Shown here piece after piece: positions 6,978 through 15,828 of a stretch of DNA of 33,710 nucleotides (the first letter of the stretch is position 1; every line of letters begins with the position of its first letter). The notes below the pieces were generated by a model. That model had not been told where the DNA came from and made no database searches. It was given only the letters and a program-made list of their open reading frames with translations. The stretch is from Bacillota bacterium (GTDB lineage Bacteria; Bacillota; Clostridia; Christensenellales; CAG-138). The translations under genes were made by a program, and so were the position numbers. The stretch lies in the NCBI GenBank assembly GCA_023435025.1, contig JAEYSE010000008.1, forward strand, positions 1 to 33,710, read 5' to 3'.

Positions 6978-8744
6978 CTACGCGGCGGGCGTGGCCTCAG
7001 GAATTTCCGGCTCTGTATCCGAGTCGCCGTCCACGGGCGCGTGGGTTTCCGGTATCGTTCCTGCAATGGGTATCGCACCCTCGGGTATGGGCACCGTAAG
7101 CGGATCGCCCGTGCCGATATGCCACTCCGCGTCGTTGCCACGGTACCGGTCTTCATACAGTTCCCTGGTTTCAACCAGCTCGCCGTTTACGTACTTTTCC
7201 AGGAACGCTTTGGCTTTAAACCCGTCATGGGCCTTGATCTTCTCCATCTGATAACCGATGGGTATGGTGGGATCATCCACATATTTGATCTCAAGCCGCG
7301 GCGTAGTCTCAATGATCTCGCTGCGCGCCTTGTAGGTCACTCCGTCGGGTAGCGGCTTGCCATAGATTGAAACGGTCATCTGAAGATACCGGCTGCTATC
7401 CGGATCCGGCGTAATGTAGGCAAATATATACATCGGCGCTCCGGTATCGTTCTTAAACTTCAGATCAATGCCGCTGGTATCCACCGTTGCGTCCAGGCCC
7501 TTGTCCACATACGTGGATGGGATGGAATGCGCCTTACGGTCCGTAATGGGGATATTGCCGCACAGCAGCGCGTTATACAGGGTGGTACTCACCTGGCAGA
7601 TGCCGCCGCCAGCCTGCAGCGTGTATTCCTTGCCGCCACTGATACCGTTGGCTTCTTTCCAGCCCGTTTTTGTGGTACGGGGGCCGACCCAGCCGTTGAA
7701 GCTCCATTCCTCATCCGGTTGCACAGTGTAGCCGTTGATGATCTCCGACGCCTTTTTGATGTTGAACACGCGGTTCTGCACGACTTCATCGGAGCTGCTC
7801 TGCGGGAATTTTGTGGTAAACGTGGAGATACGCTTGGTGTTCTCCAGCAGGAAGTCAAGCGTCATGGTAGGCGCTATGGTATCAAATACAGGAGTGACCG
7901 TGGCCTGGTATTGCTTTTGTTCCATGGCGGCGATGACGGCCTGCGCAGTCTGTTCGGCGTTAAGCGCCAGGCCATTCTGGCCTTCCACCGGTTCAAAGTT
8001 CTGTTTGTTGCCTTCCGCCAGCGTGGGGATGAGGTGCGGCTCCACCGGGGCCTTGTTCGCCTCGGATGCGATTGTAATAAGGCGGTTGGTGAGCGCGGTG
8101 GCATCCGGCGTAAGGATAGCGGAAAATTCCTTGCCCTGCTCCAGTTGCTCGCGCGCTTCGGCGTTTTCGCCCAACGTGCCCTCGCGGCCAAACCCCATGG
8201 CCTGGGTCAGTAGCTCTTCCGTATTCGCGGTAAGGTTCATATCCGCCGCGGTCAGTGTCCAGCTTTTATCTTCATGCTGCAAAGTGATGGAAACGCTGTT
8301 CAGTTGCTGCATCACCGCCTGTTCCACAAGCGGCTTTGCTTCTTCCATTTGAAGGCCGCTTACGTCAACGCCCTCTACCACTACGCCACTCAAAAACCTG
8401 GTGTTGCTGTTCATGTATTCGGTCATGGTGGGGTCTTCCTTGCCGCCGGTCAGCAGCAGTACCGCCGCTACCGCAACCACAAGCAGGGCAAGCAAGCCCA
8501 TCCCCAAACGAAGCAATTTCTGGGACCGCGTGGGCCCGCGCCTCTTCCTGGCTCCGCCGGAACCGCCGCCCGCTCTTGGGCTCTGCGGCGCTGTTCGGGT
8601 GGAGGGTGTGCGCGGCGCGCCAGTGTAAGCAGAAGCCGCGTAGCCCCGGTTGGAAGAGGACTGCGCCTGCTGCTTCATATAGTTTGGCAATTGGGGGCCA
8701 TTATTTTTTGAGACGCCTCTTTGGCCCTGCCTGATTTGATCCAT
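6978..8744 (-). CDS. VanW family cell-wall protein with peptidoglycan-binding repeats and G5-like domain
   Basis: This 588-residue protein starts at ATG 8744 (MDQIRQGQRG), which has AAAGGAG six bases upstream; an upstream start at 8771 lacks one. A Ser/Arg/Gly-rich cytoplasmic tail is followed by one transmembrane helix (about residues 79-99). An extracellular region then carries two YoaR/PG_binding_4-like repeats, a VanW domain (GGGICQVSTTLYNAL) and a G5-like stretch ending with GNDAEWHIG. Such proteins are wall-associated and common in Clostridia; the VanW function is not known, and this one is not evidence for vancomycin resistance. It is transcribed alone and divergently from trmL. Confidence 0.9.
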   Translation of the reverse strand: MDQIRQGQRGVSKNNGPQLPNYMKQQAQSSSNRGYAASAYTGAPRTPSTRTAPQSPRAGGGSGGARKRRGPTRSQKLLRLGMGLLALLVVAVAAVLLLTGGKEDPTMTEYMNSNTRFLSGVVVEGVDVSGLQMEEAKPLVEQAVMQQLNSVSITLQHEDKSWTLTAADMNLTANTEELLTQAMGFGREGTLGENAEAREQLEQGKEFSAILTPDATALTNRLITIASEANKAPVEPHLIPTLAEGNKQNFEPVEGQNGLALNAEQTAQAVIAAMEQKQYQATVTPVFDTIAPTMTLDFLLENTKRISTFTTKFPQSSSDEVVQNRVFNIKKASEIINGYTVQPDEEWSFNGWVGPRTTKTGWKEANGISGGKEYTLQAGGGICQVSTTLYNALLCGNIPITDRKAHSIPSTYVDKGLDATVDTSGIDLKFKNDTGAPMYIFAYITPDPDSSRYLQMTVSIYGKPLPDGVTYKARSEIIETTPRLEIKYVDDPTIPIGYQMEKIKAHDGFKAKAFLEKYVNGELVETRELYEDRYRGNDAEWHIGTGDPLTVPIPEGAIPIAGTIPETHAPVDGDSDTEPEIPEATPAA

Positions 8745-8803
8745 TTCGTGCTCCTTTAACCCAAAATCCAAAAAACTTGCCGGGCATCCCCGTATGTATC
8801 CAC

Positions 8804-8832
8804 ATTATACACCAATTGCACCTGTAATGGAA
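8804..8832 (-). promoter_or_regulatory. Probable promoter of the vanW-like gene
   Basis: The minus strand shows a perfect TATAAT (8804-8809). The -35 region, TTCCAT at a 17-base distance, is weak. The site lies about 60 bases before ATG 8744. Confidence 0.5.
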
Positions 8833-8869
8833 ACAGAACTCGTCCCTCCGGGGAAATGTTACAAAATGT

Positions 8870-8899
8870 TTGCATCTTCTGCGCCGCATTTGCTACAAT
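8870..8899 (+). promoter_or_regulatory. Probable promoter of trmL
   Basis: TTGCAT (8870-8875), an 18-base spacer and TACAAT (8894-8899) match a vegetative sigma-A promoter, about 60 bases before the trmL ATG. Confidence 0.6.
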
Positions 8900-8967
8900 A
8901 TCCCTTGCACCTTGCTTGTTCCCAAATTGCAGCATTCTAAACGGTTACGGAGGAACAAATAGCAGAT

Positions 8968-9429
8968 ATGTTCCACATTGTACTTGTCGAGCCGGAGATC
9001 CCGCAGAATACGGGCAATATTTCGCGCACCTGCGCCGTAACGGGCAGCGTACTCCACCTGGTTCGTCCGCTGGGGTTTGCAATAGACGATAAGAAATTAA
9101 AGCGTGCGGGGCTTGACTACTGGCATTACCTGGATATTCGCTACCACGACAGCTTTGCGGAGCTCGAGGCCGTGTTCCCCGATGCCCGCTTCTTTTTGTG
9201 TTCCACGCGCGCCAGTCAGCGATATTGCGATGTACAGTACCGGGACGGGGACTTCCTTGTGTTCGGCAAGGAAACGGCAGGCCTGCCGCAAGCGTTGCTA
9301 GATAGGCGCGCAGAGGACGCCGTGCGCATCCCCATGGGAGACGGCCTCCGCTCGCTTAATCTTTCCAACGCCGCCGCCATCGTGCTTTACGAAGCACTCC
9401 GCCAGACCAGGTTTTCAGGTCTGCATTGA
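8968..9429 (+). CDS. trmL: tRNA (cytidine/uridine-2'-O-)-methyltransferase TrmL
   Basis: At 153 residues this is the typical size of the minimal SPOUT enzyme TrmL, which methylates the ribose of the wobble base (position 34) in leucine tRNAs. The start FHIVLVEPEIPQNTGNI, the mid-protein FGKETAGLP and the knot loop RIPMGDGLRSLNLSNAAAIV are family signatures. GGAGGA is present upstream of ATG 8968 but 13 bases away, so initiation may be modest. The gene is on its own behind a sigma-A-type promoter, divergent from the vanW-like gene. Confidence 0.95.
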   Translation: MFHIVLVEPEIPQNTGNISRTCAVTGSVLHLVRPLGFAIDDKKLKRAGLDYWHYLDIRYHDSFAELEAVFPDARFFLCSTRASQRYCDVQYRDGDFLVFGKETAGLPQALLDRRAEDAVRIPMGDGLRSLNLSNAAAIVLYEALRQTRFSGLH

Positions 9430-9510
9430 TTCCAACTGGCTGTCCAAAGGCAATCACGGGGGCATGCGCTTCGCTTTCTTCGATTATTCCTGATTATTTG
9501 TGAAATTTCC

Positions 9511-9540
9511 TTGACAGCGCGGATTGGAATTTGCTACACT
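9511..9540 (+). promoter_or_regulatory. Promoter of the rplM-rpsI operon
   Basis: A perfect TTGACA (9511-9516), an 18-base spacer and TACACT (9535-9540). The leader to the rplM start is about 110 bases, long enough for a regulatory RNA. Confidence 0.75.
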
Positions 9541-9544
9541 GTTT

Positions 9545-9654
9545 CAGGTGTGTTCGGTAGAGTAGGCGTCATGCGGCCACAGCCCCGGAAGCAAGACGTA
9601 CAAGCGTCGCCAGAGCCACATCGACATTCTGATATTTTCGTTTAGGAGGACGCC
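9545..9654 (+). ncRNA. Probable L13-type ribosomal-protein leader RNA of rplM
   Basis: The roughly 110-base untranslated leader between a strong promoter and rplM sits where Firmicutes carry the L13 leader, an autoregulatory structure. Short helices are visible: GACG/CGTC at 9595-9608 flanks a 6-base loop. In addition GGCGTC at 9565-9570 is the exact complement of GACGCC at 9649-9654, next to the start codon. I assign the family from position, length and pairing potential; I could not align it to a covariance model. Confidence 0.55.
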
Positions 9655-10086
9655 ATGAAAACCTATATGGCAAAAGGCGAATCTCTCCAGAGGAATTGGT
9701 ATGTTGTGGATGCAGAAGGCATGGTACTTGGCCGTCTGTCCTCCCAGGTTGCCGCAATACTCAGGGGAAAGCATAAGCCTATATACACGCCGCACGTCGA
9801 CACCGGCGACCATGTGATCATTGTAAACGCCGACAAAGTAGTGCTTACCGGCAAAAAGCTGGATCAGAAAATGCATTACCGCCACACCGGCTATCCCGGC
9901 GGTCTCAGAGAAGTCAGTTATCGGACTCTCATGCAGACCAAACCGGAATTCGCCGTGTATGAGGCGATCCGTCGTATGATGCCCAAGGGCCCTCTGGGCC
10001 GCCAGATGTTCACCAAGCTTCGCGTTTACAAGGGTGCGGAACACCAGCACGCAGCGCAGAAGCCCCAGACGCTGGAACTCAAATAA
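9655..10086 (+). CDS. rplM: 50S ribosomal protein L13
   Basis: The 143-residue protein has standard length and the L13 hallmarks: WYVVDAEGMVLGRLSSQVA near the start, GDHVIIVNADKVVLTG in the middle and MMPKGPLGRQMFTKLRVYKG near the end. L13 binds 23S rRNA early in 50S assembly and in some bacteria represses its own mRNA. ATG 9655 follows AGGAGG at a distance of five bases. It is co-transcribed with rpsI, 19 bases downstream. Confidence 0.98.
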   Translation: MKTYMAKGESLQRNWYVVDAEGMVLGRLSSQVAAILRGKHKPIYTPHVDTGDHVIIVNADKVVLTGKKLDQKMHYRHTGYPGGLREVSYRTLMQTKPEFAVYEAIRRMMPKGPLGRQMFTKLRVYKGAEHQHAAQKPQTLELK

Positions 10087-10105
10087 AAAGGAAGGAGAAA
10101 CGCAA

Positions 10106-10498
10106 ATGGCACAGGTTCACTATCTCGGCACCGGCAGGCGCAAGAAATCCATCGCCCGCGTTCGTCTGCTTCCCGGTTCCGGCAATATCACCGTCAACAA
10201 GCGTGACGTCGAAGAATACTTCGGCCTCGAAACGCTCAAGATGATCGTGCGCGCCCCCATGGTGCTCACGGATACGCTTTCGAAGTATGACGTTAAGGTC
10301 AATGTCATTGGCGGCGGCACCACCGGCCAGGCCGGCGCAATCCGTCATGGCATCGCCCGCGCGCTGCTCATCGCCAGCCCCGAACTCAGGCCCGCCCTCA
10401 AAAAGGCCGGCTACCTGACCCGCGACCCGAGAATGAAGGAACGCAAAAAGTACGGCCTCAAGGCTGCACGCCGCGCGCCCCAGTTCTCCAAGCGTTAA
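10106..10498 (+). CDS. rpsI: 30S ribosomal protein S9
   Basis: The 130-residue protein begins MAQVHYLGTGRRKKSIARV and ends in the conserved basic tail RAPQFSKR, whose last Arg reaches the P-site tRNA. The start ATG 10106 has AAGGAGA upstream; a longer reading from 10034 overlaps rplM and is not supported. The G/I-rich core GGGTTGQAGAIRHGIARAL is typical. A perfect terminator hairpin follows the stop by 18 bases, so rplM-rpsI is a closed two-gene operon. Confidence 0.98.
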   Translation: MAQVHYLGTGRRKKSIARVRLLPGSGNITVNKRDVEEYFGLETLKMIVRAPMVLTDTLSKYDVKVNVIGGGTTGQAGAIRHGIARALLIASPELRPALKKAGYLTRDPRMKERKKYGLKAARRAPQFSKR

Positions 10499-10516
10499 TC
10501 CCATATTGGACCTTTG

Positions 10517-10546
10517 CAGCCGCCGGAATTCCGGCGGCTGTTTTTT
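10517..10546 (+). terminator. Intrinsic terminator after rpsI
   Basis: A 24-bp perfect palindrome (10517-10540, arms CAGCCGCCGGAA and TTCCGGCGGCTG) is followed by six T. Confidence 0.93.
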
Positions 10547-10594
10547 GAAGCGCGGGCCGCGGATTGCCGCCCCGCCGTCCTGGAGGAACACCTA

Positions 10595-11275
10595 ATGAAG
10601 AAGCCGGAACATGCCATACCCGTACCCGAAACCATGTTGATTGGCCTGCTGCTTGCGTTTGTGGGCGGGTTCCTTGACGCATACACTTACCTGCTGCACG
10701 GCGGCGTATTCGCAAACGCGCAGACGGGAAACATGGTGCTTTTGTTTATCAATCTGGCGGAGGGCAAGTGGAGCAAGGCAGGATACTTCATCATCCCGAT
10801 ATTGGCGTTCGCATTGGGCATATTTGTTACCGACCTGCTCAAGCGCAGATTTACGACCGTCCGAAACGTTCACTGGCGGCAGATTGCCGTATTGGCGGAA
10901 TTCTTTATACTGCTCATCATTGGGTTCCTGCCCACAACAATACCGGACGGTGTCATCAACATCACCATATCCTTTGTATGCGCGGTACAGGTGGCAAGCT
11001 TCAGCCGCCTGCACGGCATGCGCTACGCCACCACCATGTGCACCAACAACCTCAGACAGGTTGTGGAAAACGGGACTTCATTCCATATCGACCGCAACAA
11101 AGAGGCGGGTGGCCGGGCGCTGAAATACCTAGCCATTATCGCGGTATTCTGCCTGGGTGCTTCCTTCTGCACGCTTGCCGTGCGCGTGTTCGCATACCAG
11201 TCCATATTCCTATGCTGTTTGCCTCTTCTGGGTGTTTGGCTCTATCTTTTTGCGAACAAGCGCAAGACAGAATAA
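10595..11275 (+). CDS. DUF1275 (YoaK-like) membrane protein
   Basis: This 226-residue protein starts at ATG 10595 (MKKPEHAIP) behind GGAGGA. It has about six transmembrane segments and the DUF1275 motifs: GGFLDAYTYLLHGGVFANAQTG at the start, cut here by the first loop, then QVASFSRLHGMRYATTMCTNN. The family is widespread and sometimes annotated as a permease, but its substrate is unknown. It lies between the rpsI terminator and a lipoprotein operon, with no terminator of its own that I can see. Confidence 0.88.
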   Translation: MKKPEHAIPVPETMLIGLLLAFVGGFLDAYTYLLHGGVFANAQTGNMVLLFINLAEGKWSKAGYFIIPILAFALGIFVTDLLKRRFTTVRNVHWRQIAVLAEFFILLIIGFLPTTIPDGVINITISFVCAVQVASFSRLHGMRYATTMCTNNLRQVVENGTSFHIDRNKEAGGRALKYLAIIAVFCLGASFCTLAVRVFAYQSIFLCCLPLLGVWLYLFANKRKTE

Positions 11276-11305
11276 CCGATATTCCATAAGTTTACAAATT
11301 GTATA

Positions 11306-11334
11306 TTGGTTTTTTATCGACTGCCTATTACAAT
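11306..11334 (+). promoter_or_regulatory. Probable promoter of the lipoprotein / S41 operon
   Basis: TTGGTT (11306-11311), a 17-base spacer and TACAAT (11329-11334), about 37 bases before ATG 11371. Confidence 0.5.
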
Positions 11335-11370
11335 GAAATAGGCCGTTATTTTTAACTCGTGGAGGCAGAA

Positions 11371-12009
11371 ATGGCAGCTATGAAACGATTCATAAACCTA
11401 TTCCTCTGCTCCATACTACTTTGCCTACTTTCGGCATGTAGCTTGGTTGAAGAGCTCCCGGTATTTCAAACAAAGCCCGCACACAACACCATCGCACCCA
11501 AAGTGCTCACGAAAAGGGAGAAGGAACTCATTGACCTGCTTTCGGGCACAGATGAGGAGATTTACCTTTTCTCTTATAAAGCGGATCAAGAATACACCCA
11601 GATAGACTTTTGGGTGGAGATCTACAAGGACGGCGTCCTGATCGATCCAAACGCCGGAGGATTCGGTATGATTCCCCAAGAAACGGACGCGGAACATACA
11701 GGCACGCTTGCCGTTTCCATTTCCCATACACCGGATTACCGCTGGAGGTTCTCACTTAAAGGCATATCATCTACAAGTGAACCAAATACCAACTACCCCC
11801 CAGATGCCGCACGCGGATATCAGCCACTCGTCAAACCAATCGAGATTGAGGATAATAAAGAGATTATCCTCTATACCTCCGTATTTTCTACCGGTTCTTT
11901 TGCCGCATATGACAATCAGACGTATGCAGAGCAACCGGAACTTCTTCAGCGGTATCCATATGCCCACATTATCAAATGCAAATTCTCAAAGGTGGCGGAA
12001 GAAGTATGA
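11371..12009 (+). CDS. Putative lipoprotein of unknown function
   Basis: The 212-residue protein has a lipoprotein signal peptide: MKRF, a hydrophobic stretch, then LLSAC with the lipidated Cys at residue 23. ATG 11371 is chosen because GGAGG lies five bases upstream; ATG 11380 and GTG 11359 are alternatives. The mature part is soluble and mixed alpha/beta with no family I recognise. The next gene overlaps its stop as ATGA, so the two lipoproteins are made together and may act together at the outer face of the membrane. Confidence 0.7.
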   Translation: MAAMKRFINLFLCSILLCLLSACSLVEELPVFQTKPAHNTIAPKVLTKREKELIDLLSGTDEEIYLFSYKADQEYTQIDFWVEIYKDGVLIDPNAGGFGMIPQETDAEHTGTLAVSISHTPDYRWRFSLKGISSTSEPNTNYPPDAARGYQPLVKPIEIEDNKEIILYTSVFSTGSFAAYDNQTYAEQPELLQRYPYAHIIKCKFSKVAEEV

Positions 12010-13298
12010 AACAGGCGGTTGCGGCGATAATATGTTTGCTTTCCCTTTTTGGTTTCTCCGGCTGCAGCACAACCGGAGGCGTTCCCTCGGCTAGGGCCCC
12101 TGCCGCGACAATATTGCAGCAAAATAACAGTATGGATGCAGAACAAATCCGGCAGTTCCAAGAGGACGTCGCCTACTTTGCAAGTGAGCTGCCCAAGCGC
12201 CACAAGAACCCGTTTACGAAGACCACAAAAGAAGAGTTTGAGGAAAAGATTGCAGCGCTGATGGAAGATGTCGATCATCTGAACAAGGCTGAAGCATCTG
12301 CCAGGCTCTGTGAAATTGTCGCCTCGATCGGAGATGCGCACACAAGCGTCAGCATCTGGGACGGCCGTATATACCCGCTTACGTTTTACCTGTTTGGCAA
12401 AGACATGTATATCGTAAATTCGCAAAAGGGCATGGAGAACGTACTGTATGCAAAGGTTATCGCAGTCAACGGCATGCCCATCAACAAAGCGCTCCTGCGG
12501 ATGCGCAGCGTCGTTTCCTATGAGAACGAAAGTTGGCTAAACTATAAGCTCGCAAACATCCTTTCCCTCCCCATTTATTTGTATGGCCTGGGGATCGTTC
12601 CCGATGAAGCGAGCGCCACGTTTACCCTTGAAAAAGACGGCGTCAGGCAGGACGTGACCGTATCGGCGCAGCCCACGCGCGGCACCCAAAAGGATTTTTG
12701 CGTTGAAACATACGATGATATCGTATTGGGCCACTTTTCCAGAGACTATGCGTATGAGTATTTACCGGATCAAAAGGCTGTTTATTTCACATACAATAAG
12801 TGTTATAGTTCTGGCGCATTCCGTCTATTCAACAAGCGCATGTTTGAGGATATCGCAGATAAGAATGTGGAAAGAATCATACTGGATCTTCGGCGCAATA
12901 CAGGCGGAGACTCGGAGGTATTGAACCCCTTTACCGAAAAGCTCAAGGCCTATCGGGAAGCGCATCCGAATGTGCAGGTATTTATTCTGACGGGGCGGTT
13001 AACATTCTCATCGAGCATATTCGCTATTTACCGTACCATGGAGGCAGTGCCGGACGCCATGTCCATAGGCGAGCCTACGGGCGTCGCGCTGGATCATTTT
13101 GGCCAGGTGAAGTCGTTTCAACTTCCCAATTCCCAAATTCCAATCTACTACAGTACAGAGTATTATGAGTTTTCAAGGGTATACAGCTACAGAAACAAGC
13201 GCACGGATACATTCATCCCCGACGTCCTGCTCCCTCCTACCATTGAGGATTACAGAGTTGGAAACGACGCTGCATTGAATTACGCACTGGGATATTGA
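12006..13298 (+). CDS. S41 family peptidase-like lipoprotein
   Basis: The 430-residue protein starts at ATG 12006, overlapping the previous stop, and has a lipobox ending FSGC (Cys20). A helical N-terminal part is followed by a C-terminal processing-peptidase-type domain: RIILDLRRNTGGDSEVL is the conserved strand-loop, and TFSSSIFAIY holds the candidate nucleophile Ser. The Lys-containing GTKTxGKG motif of CtpA is replaced by SIGEPTG, and no PDZ domain is obvious, so it resembles the tricorn/IRBP-like branch. It probably acts outside the cell, but activity is not certain. A bidirectional terminator follows. Confidence 0.8.
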   Translation: MKQAVAAIICLLSLFGFSGCSTTGGVPSARAPAATILQQNNSMDAEQIRQFQEDVAYFASELPKRHKNPFTKTTKEEFEEKIAALMEDVDHLNKAEASARLCEIVASIGDAHTSVSIWDGRIYPLTFYLFGKDMYIVNSQKGMENVLYAKVIAVNGMPINKALLRMRSVVSYENESWLNYKLANILSLPIYLYGLGIVPDEASATFTLEKDGVRQDVTVSAQPTRGTQKDFCVETYDDIVLGHFSRDYAYEYLPDQKAVYFTYNKCYSSGAFRLFNKRMFEDIADKNVERIILDLRRNTGGDSEVLNPFTEKLKAYREAHPNVQVFILTGRLTFSSSIFAIYRTMEAVPDAMSIGEPTGVALDHFGQVKSFQLPNSQIPIYYSTEYYEFSRVYSYRNKRTDTFIPDVLLPPTIEDYRVGNDAALNYALGY

Positions 13299-13311
13299 CC
13301 GCTAACAGCAT

Positions 13312-13343
13312 AAAAGCCGGAAGGGTATCCCTTCCGGCTTTTT
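13312..13343. terminator. Bidirectional intrinsic terminator between the S41 gene and clpC
   Basis: A perfect 10-bp stem GCCGGAAGGG/CCCTTCCGGC (13316-13338) with a three-base loop is flanked by AAAA on the left and TTTTT on the right. It serves the converging S41 and clpC transcripts. Confidence 0.9.
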
Positions 13344-13352
13344 GCATGTTTC

Positions 13353-15812
13353 TTATGCTTTGACCTCTTCTATCTGCCCGGATTTTTTCACCCAATGCAG
13401 CTTGCCGTCCTGCATCACCGCTTCCACGCTGTCCCCAAGCTGCACGCGGCCGGAGAGTATCTCCTCGCTCAGGCTGTCTTCTACCTTTTGCTGGATGGCC
13501 CTGCGCAGCGGACGCGCGCCATATGTGGGGTCAAACCCGGCCTCGGCTAGATAACTTTCCACCTCCGGCGTAATGGAGAGGTTGATGCCGCGCCCCGTCA
13601 ACCGCTCGATAACGGATTTGAGCATCAGCTTCACGATCTCGAGCGTCTGGTCCTTCTCCAGCGAATGGAAGATGATGATCTCATCCACACGGTTCAAAAA
13701 TTCCGGCCGGAAGGCGCGCTTTAACTCTTCCATCATGGTTTCCTTCATACGCTCATAGCCCGCCATAGCGGCATTGTCGTCCGCGCCAAATCCCATGCGG
13801 TTGGCCTTCCCGAGCTTGCTTGCGCCGACGTTTGAGGTCATGATGAGTATGGTGTTCTTAAAGCTCACCACGCGGCCCTTGCTGTCCGTCAGCCTGCCGT
13901 CCTCAAGTATCTGCAAGAGGGCATTGAATACGTCCGGGTGCGCCTTTTCGATTTCATCGAAGAGTATGACGGAGTACGGTTTCCTGCGCACCTTTTCAGT
14001 GAGCTGCCCGCCGTCGTCATACCCTACGTAGCCCGGAGGCGAACCCATGAGCTTAGAAACCGAGTGCGGCTCCATGTATTCGGACATGTCGAGGCGTATC
14101 ATTGCGTCCTCGTCGCCGAACATGGCTTCTGCAAGCGCTTTACTAAGCTCCGTCTTACCTACGCCGGTCGGGCCTAGGAATATATAGGAACCGATGGGGC
14201 GTTTGGGGTCCTTGAGCCCTGCGCGCGCCCGGCGGATGGCGCGGGCCACGGCGGATACCGCCTCCTCCTGCCCGATAACGCGACCATGCAGCGTTTCTTC
14301 CAACTGGAGCAGGCGCTGGCTTTCATCCTCGGTAAGCTTCCGGACCGGGACGCCCGTCCACGCGGCGACCACCTGCGCGACGTCCTCTTCGGTCACAATG
14401 CTCTTTTCTTCTTTACGGGCGTCCTCCCAGGCCTTGCGCCTATCGTCCATTTCGCGTTTGAGCTTTTGCTCCTCATCGCGAACCTGGGCGGCACGCTCGT
14501 AGTTCTGGTTATTGACGGCCTCCTCCTTTTCCTTGCGGGCAGCCTCAATCCTTGTTTCAAGCTCCTTTAAATCCGGAGGGGAAACGTAGGCCTGCAGGCG
14601 CACCTTGGAGGCAGCCTCGTCCATGAGGTCGATCGCCTTATCCGGCAGATACCTGTCGGCGATATAGCGGCTAGAAAGCTCCACGGCGGCATTCACGGCT
14701 TCGTCCGTAATGCGCGCCTTGTGGTGCGCCTCGTACCTGTCCCTGAGGCCAAAGAGTATCTGCTTTGCCTCCTCCTGGGAAGGTTCGCCCACGGTAACGG
14801 GCTGGAACCGCCGCTCAAATGCGGCGTCCTTTTCGATATGCTTGCGGTATTCATCCAAAGTGGTAGCGCCCACCACTTGAATTTCCCCGCGCGCGAGGGC
14901 GGGCTTTAATATGTTGGAAGCGTCAACTGAACCTTCCGAAGCGCCCGCACCCACTACGGTGTGCAGCTCGTCGATAAACAATATGGTGCTGCCGCTGCTC
15001 TTTAAATCGTCGATAGCGGCCTTGATGCGCTCTTCAAACTCACCGCGGTACTTCGTACCCGCGAGCATGCCGCCCAAATCCAGCGTGACCACGCGCTTAT
15101 CCTTTAATATCTCGGGAATATCGCCGGATACGATGCGCTGCGCCAGGCCTTCTATAATAGCGGATTTGCCCACGCCGGGATCGCCGATCAATACCGGGTT
15201 GTTTTTGGTGCGGCGGCTTAATATCTGGATAATGCGGGCGATTTCGTCCGAACGGCCAATCACCGGGTCCAGTTCCCCATCCCGCGCGAGGCGGGTAAGG
15301 TCCTTGCCGAATTTATCCAGCGTGGGCGTTTCCTTACCATTAGAGCTCCGTCCGCCTGAGGGACCCCCCACGCCTTCGGACGATCTCTCCTCCAGCATGG
15401 CCTTTCGAAGTTCTCCAAGGTCCACACCCAGATCCTGCAGGATACGCGCCGCAACGCCTTCGCGTTCCCGGATAAGCGCTAACAGCAGGTGCTCTGTGCC
15501 AATATAGCTGTTGTTGAGGGTCTTCGCCTCATATAGGCTCAGCTCTATTACCTTTTTGGTGCGCGCCGTGTAGCCGAAGCTGTCCGTAAACTGGTAATCA
15601 CCCCGTCCCACCAGACGCTCGGTCTGCTTTAAAATATCGTCGTGCTCTACGCCTGCGATGGAAAGCGCCCGGCTTGCCGGGTTGTCCTCCTGGGTAAGGC
15701 CCAAAAGTATATGCTCCGTACCAACGTAGTTGTGGCCAAGCTTCCGCGCGATTTCCTGCGCGATTGCAAGCGCCCGGCGCGCGCCCTCCGTAAAACGATC
15801 AAATGCGTTCAT
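13353..15812 (-). CDS. clpC: ATP-dependent Clp protease ATP-binding subunit ClpC
   Basis: The 819-residue AAA+ unfoldase has all expected parts: a double Clp N-domain (FTEGARRALAIAQ and EHLLLALIREREG), AAA1 with GDPGVGKS, a UVR-like middle segment (NYERAAQVRDEEQKLKREM), and AAA2 with GPTGVGKT. An MGFG loop is consistent with ClpP docking. It unfolds McsB-tagged proteins and feeds them to ClpP. ATG 15812 follows GAGG at eight bases and is preferred over GTG 15821. It is the last gene of the ctsR operon, 16 bases behind mcsB, and ends at a bidirectional terminator. Confidence 0.97.
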   Translation of the reverse strand: MNAFDRFTEGARRALAIAQEIARKLGHNYVGTEHILLGLTQEDNPASRALSIAGVEHDDILKQTERLVGRGDYQFTDSFGYTARTKKVIELSLYEAKTLNNSYIGTEHLLLALIREREGVAARILQDLGVDLGELRKAMLEERSSEGVGGPSGGRSSNGKETPTLDKFGKDLTRLARDGELDPVIGRSDEIARIIQILSRRTKNNPVLIGDPGVGKSAIIEGLAQRIVSGDIPEILKDKRVVTLDLGGMLAGTKYRGEFEERIKAAIDDLKSSGSTILFIDELHTVVGAGASEGSVDASNILKPALARGEIQVVGATTLDEYRKHIEKDAAFERRFQPVTVGEPSQEEAKQILFGLRDRYEAHHKARITDEAVNAAVELSSRYIADRYLPDKAIDLMDEAASKVRLQAYVSPPDLKELETRIEAARKEKEEAVNNQNYERAAQVRDEEQKLKREMDDRRKAWEDARKEEKSIVTEEDVAQVVAAWTGVPVRKLTEDESQRLLQLEETLHGRVIGQEEAVSAVARAIRRARAGLKDPKRPIGSYIFLGPTGVGKTELSKALAEAMFGDEDAMIRLDMSEYMEPHSVSKLMGSPPGYVGYDDGGQLTEKVRRKPYSVILFDEIEKAHPDVFNALLQILEDGRLTDSKGRVVSFKNTILIMTSNVGASKLGKANRMGFGADDNAAMAGYERMKETMMEELKRAFRPEFLNRVDEIIIFHSLEKDQTLEIVKLMLKSVIERLTGRGINLSITPEVESYLAEAGFDPTYGARPLRRAIQQKVEDSLSEEILSGRVQLGDSVEAVMQDGKLHWVKKSGQIEEVKA

Positions 15813-15828
15813 GTCTTTCACCTCTTTA

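Noticed and set aside
7527..8213. Long plus-strand open frame opposite the vanW-like gene
   Set aside because: It is antisense to a well supported VanW gene and lacks a ribosome-binding site or recognisable domains.
6978..8744. Vancomycin resistance function from the VanW domain
   Set aside because: No vanH, vanA/B-type ligase or vanX is nearby; VanW-domain proteins are common in susceptible Clostridia.
14911..15507. 198-codon plus-strand frame opposite clpC
   Set aside because: It is a mirror frame of a strongly conserved gene, rich in Ser, Arg and Pro, with no independent signal.
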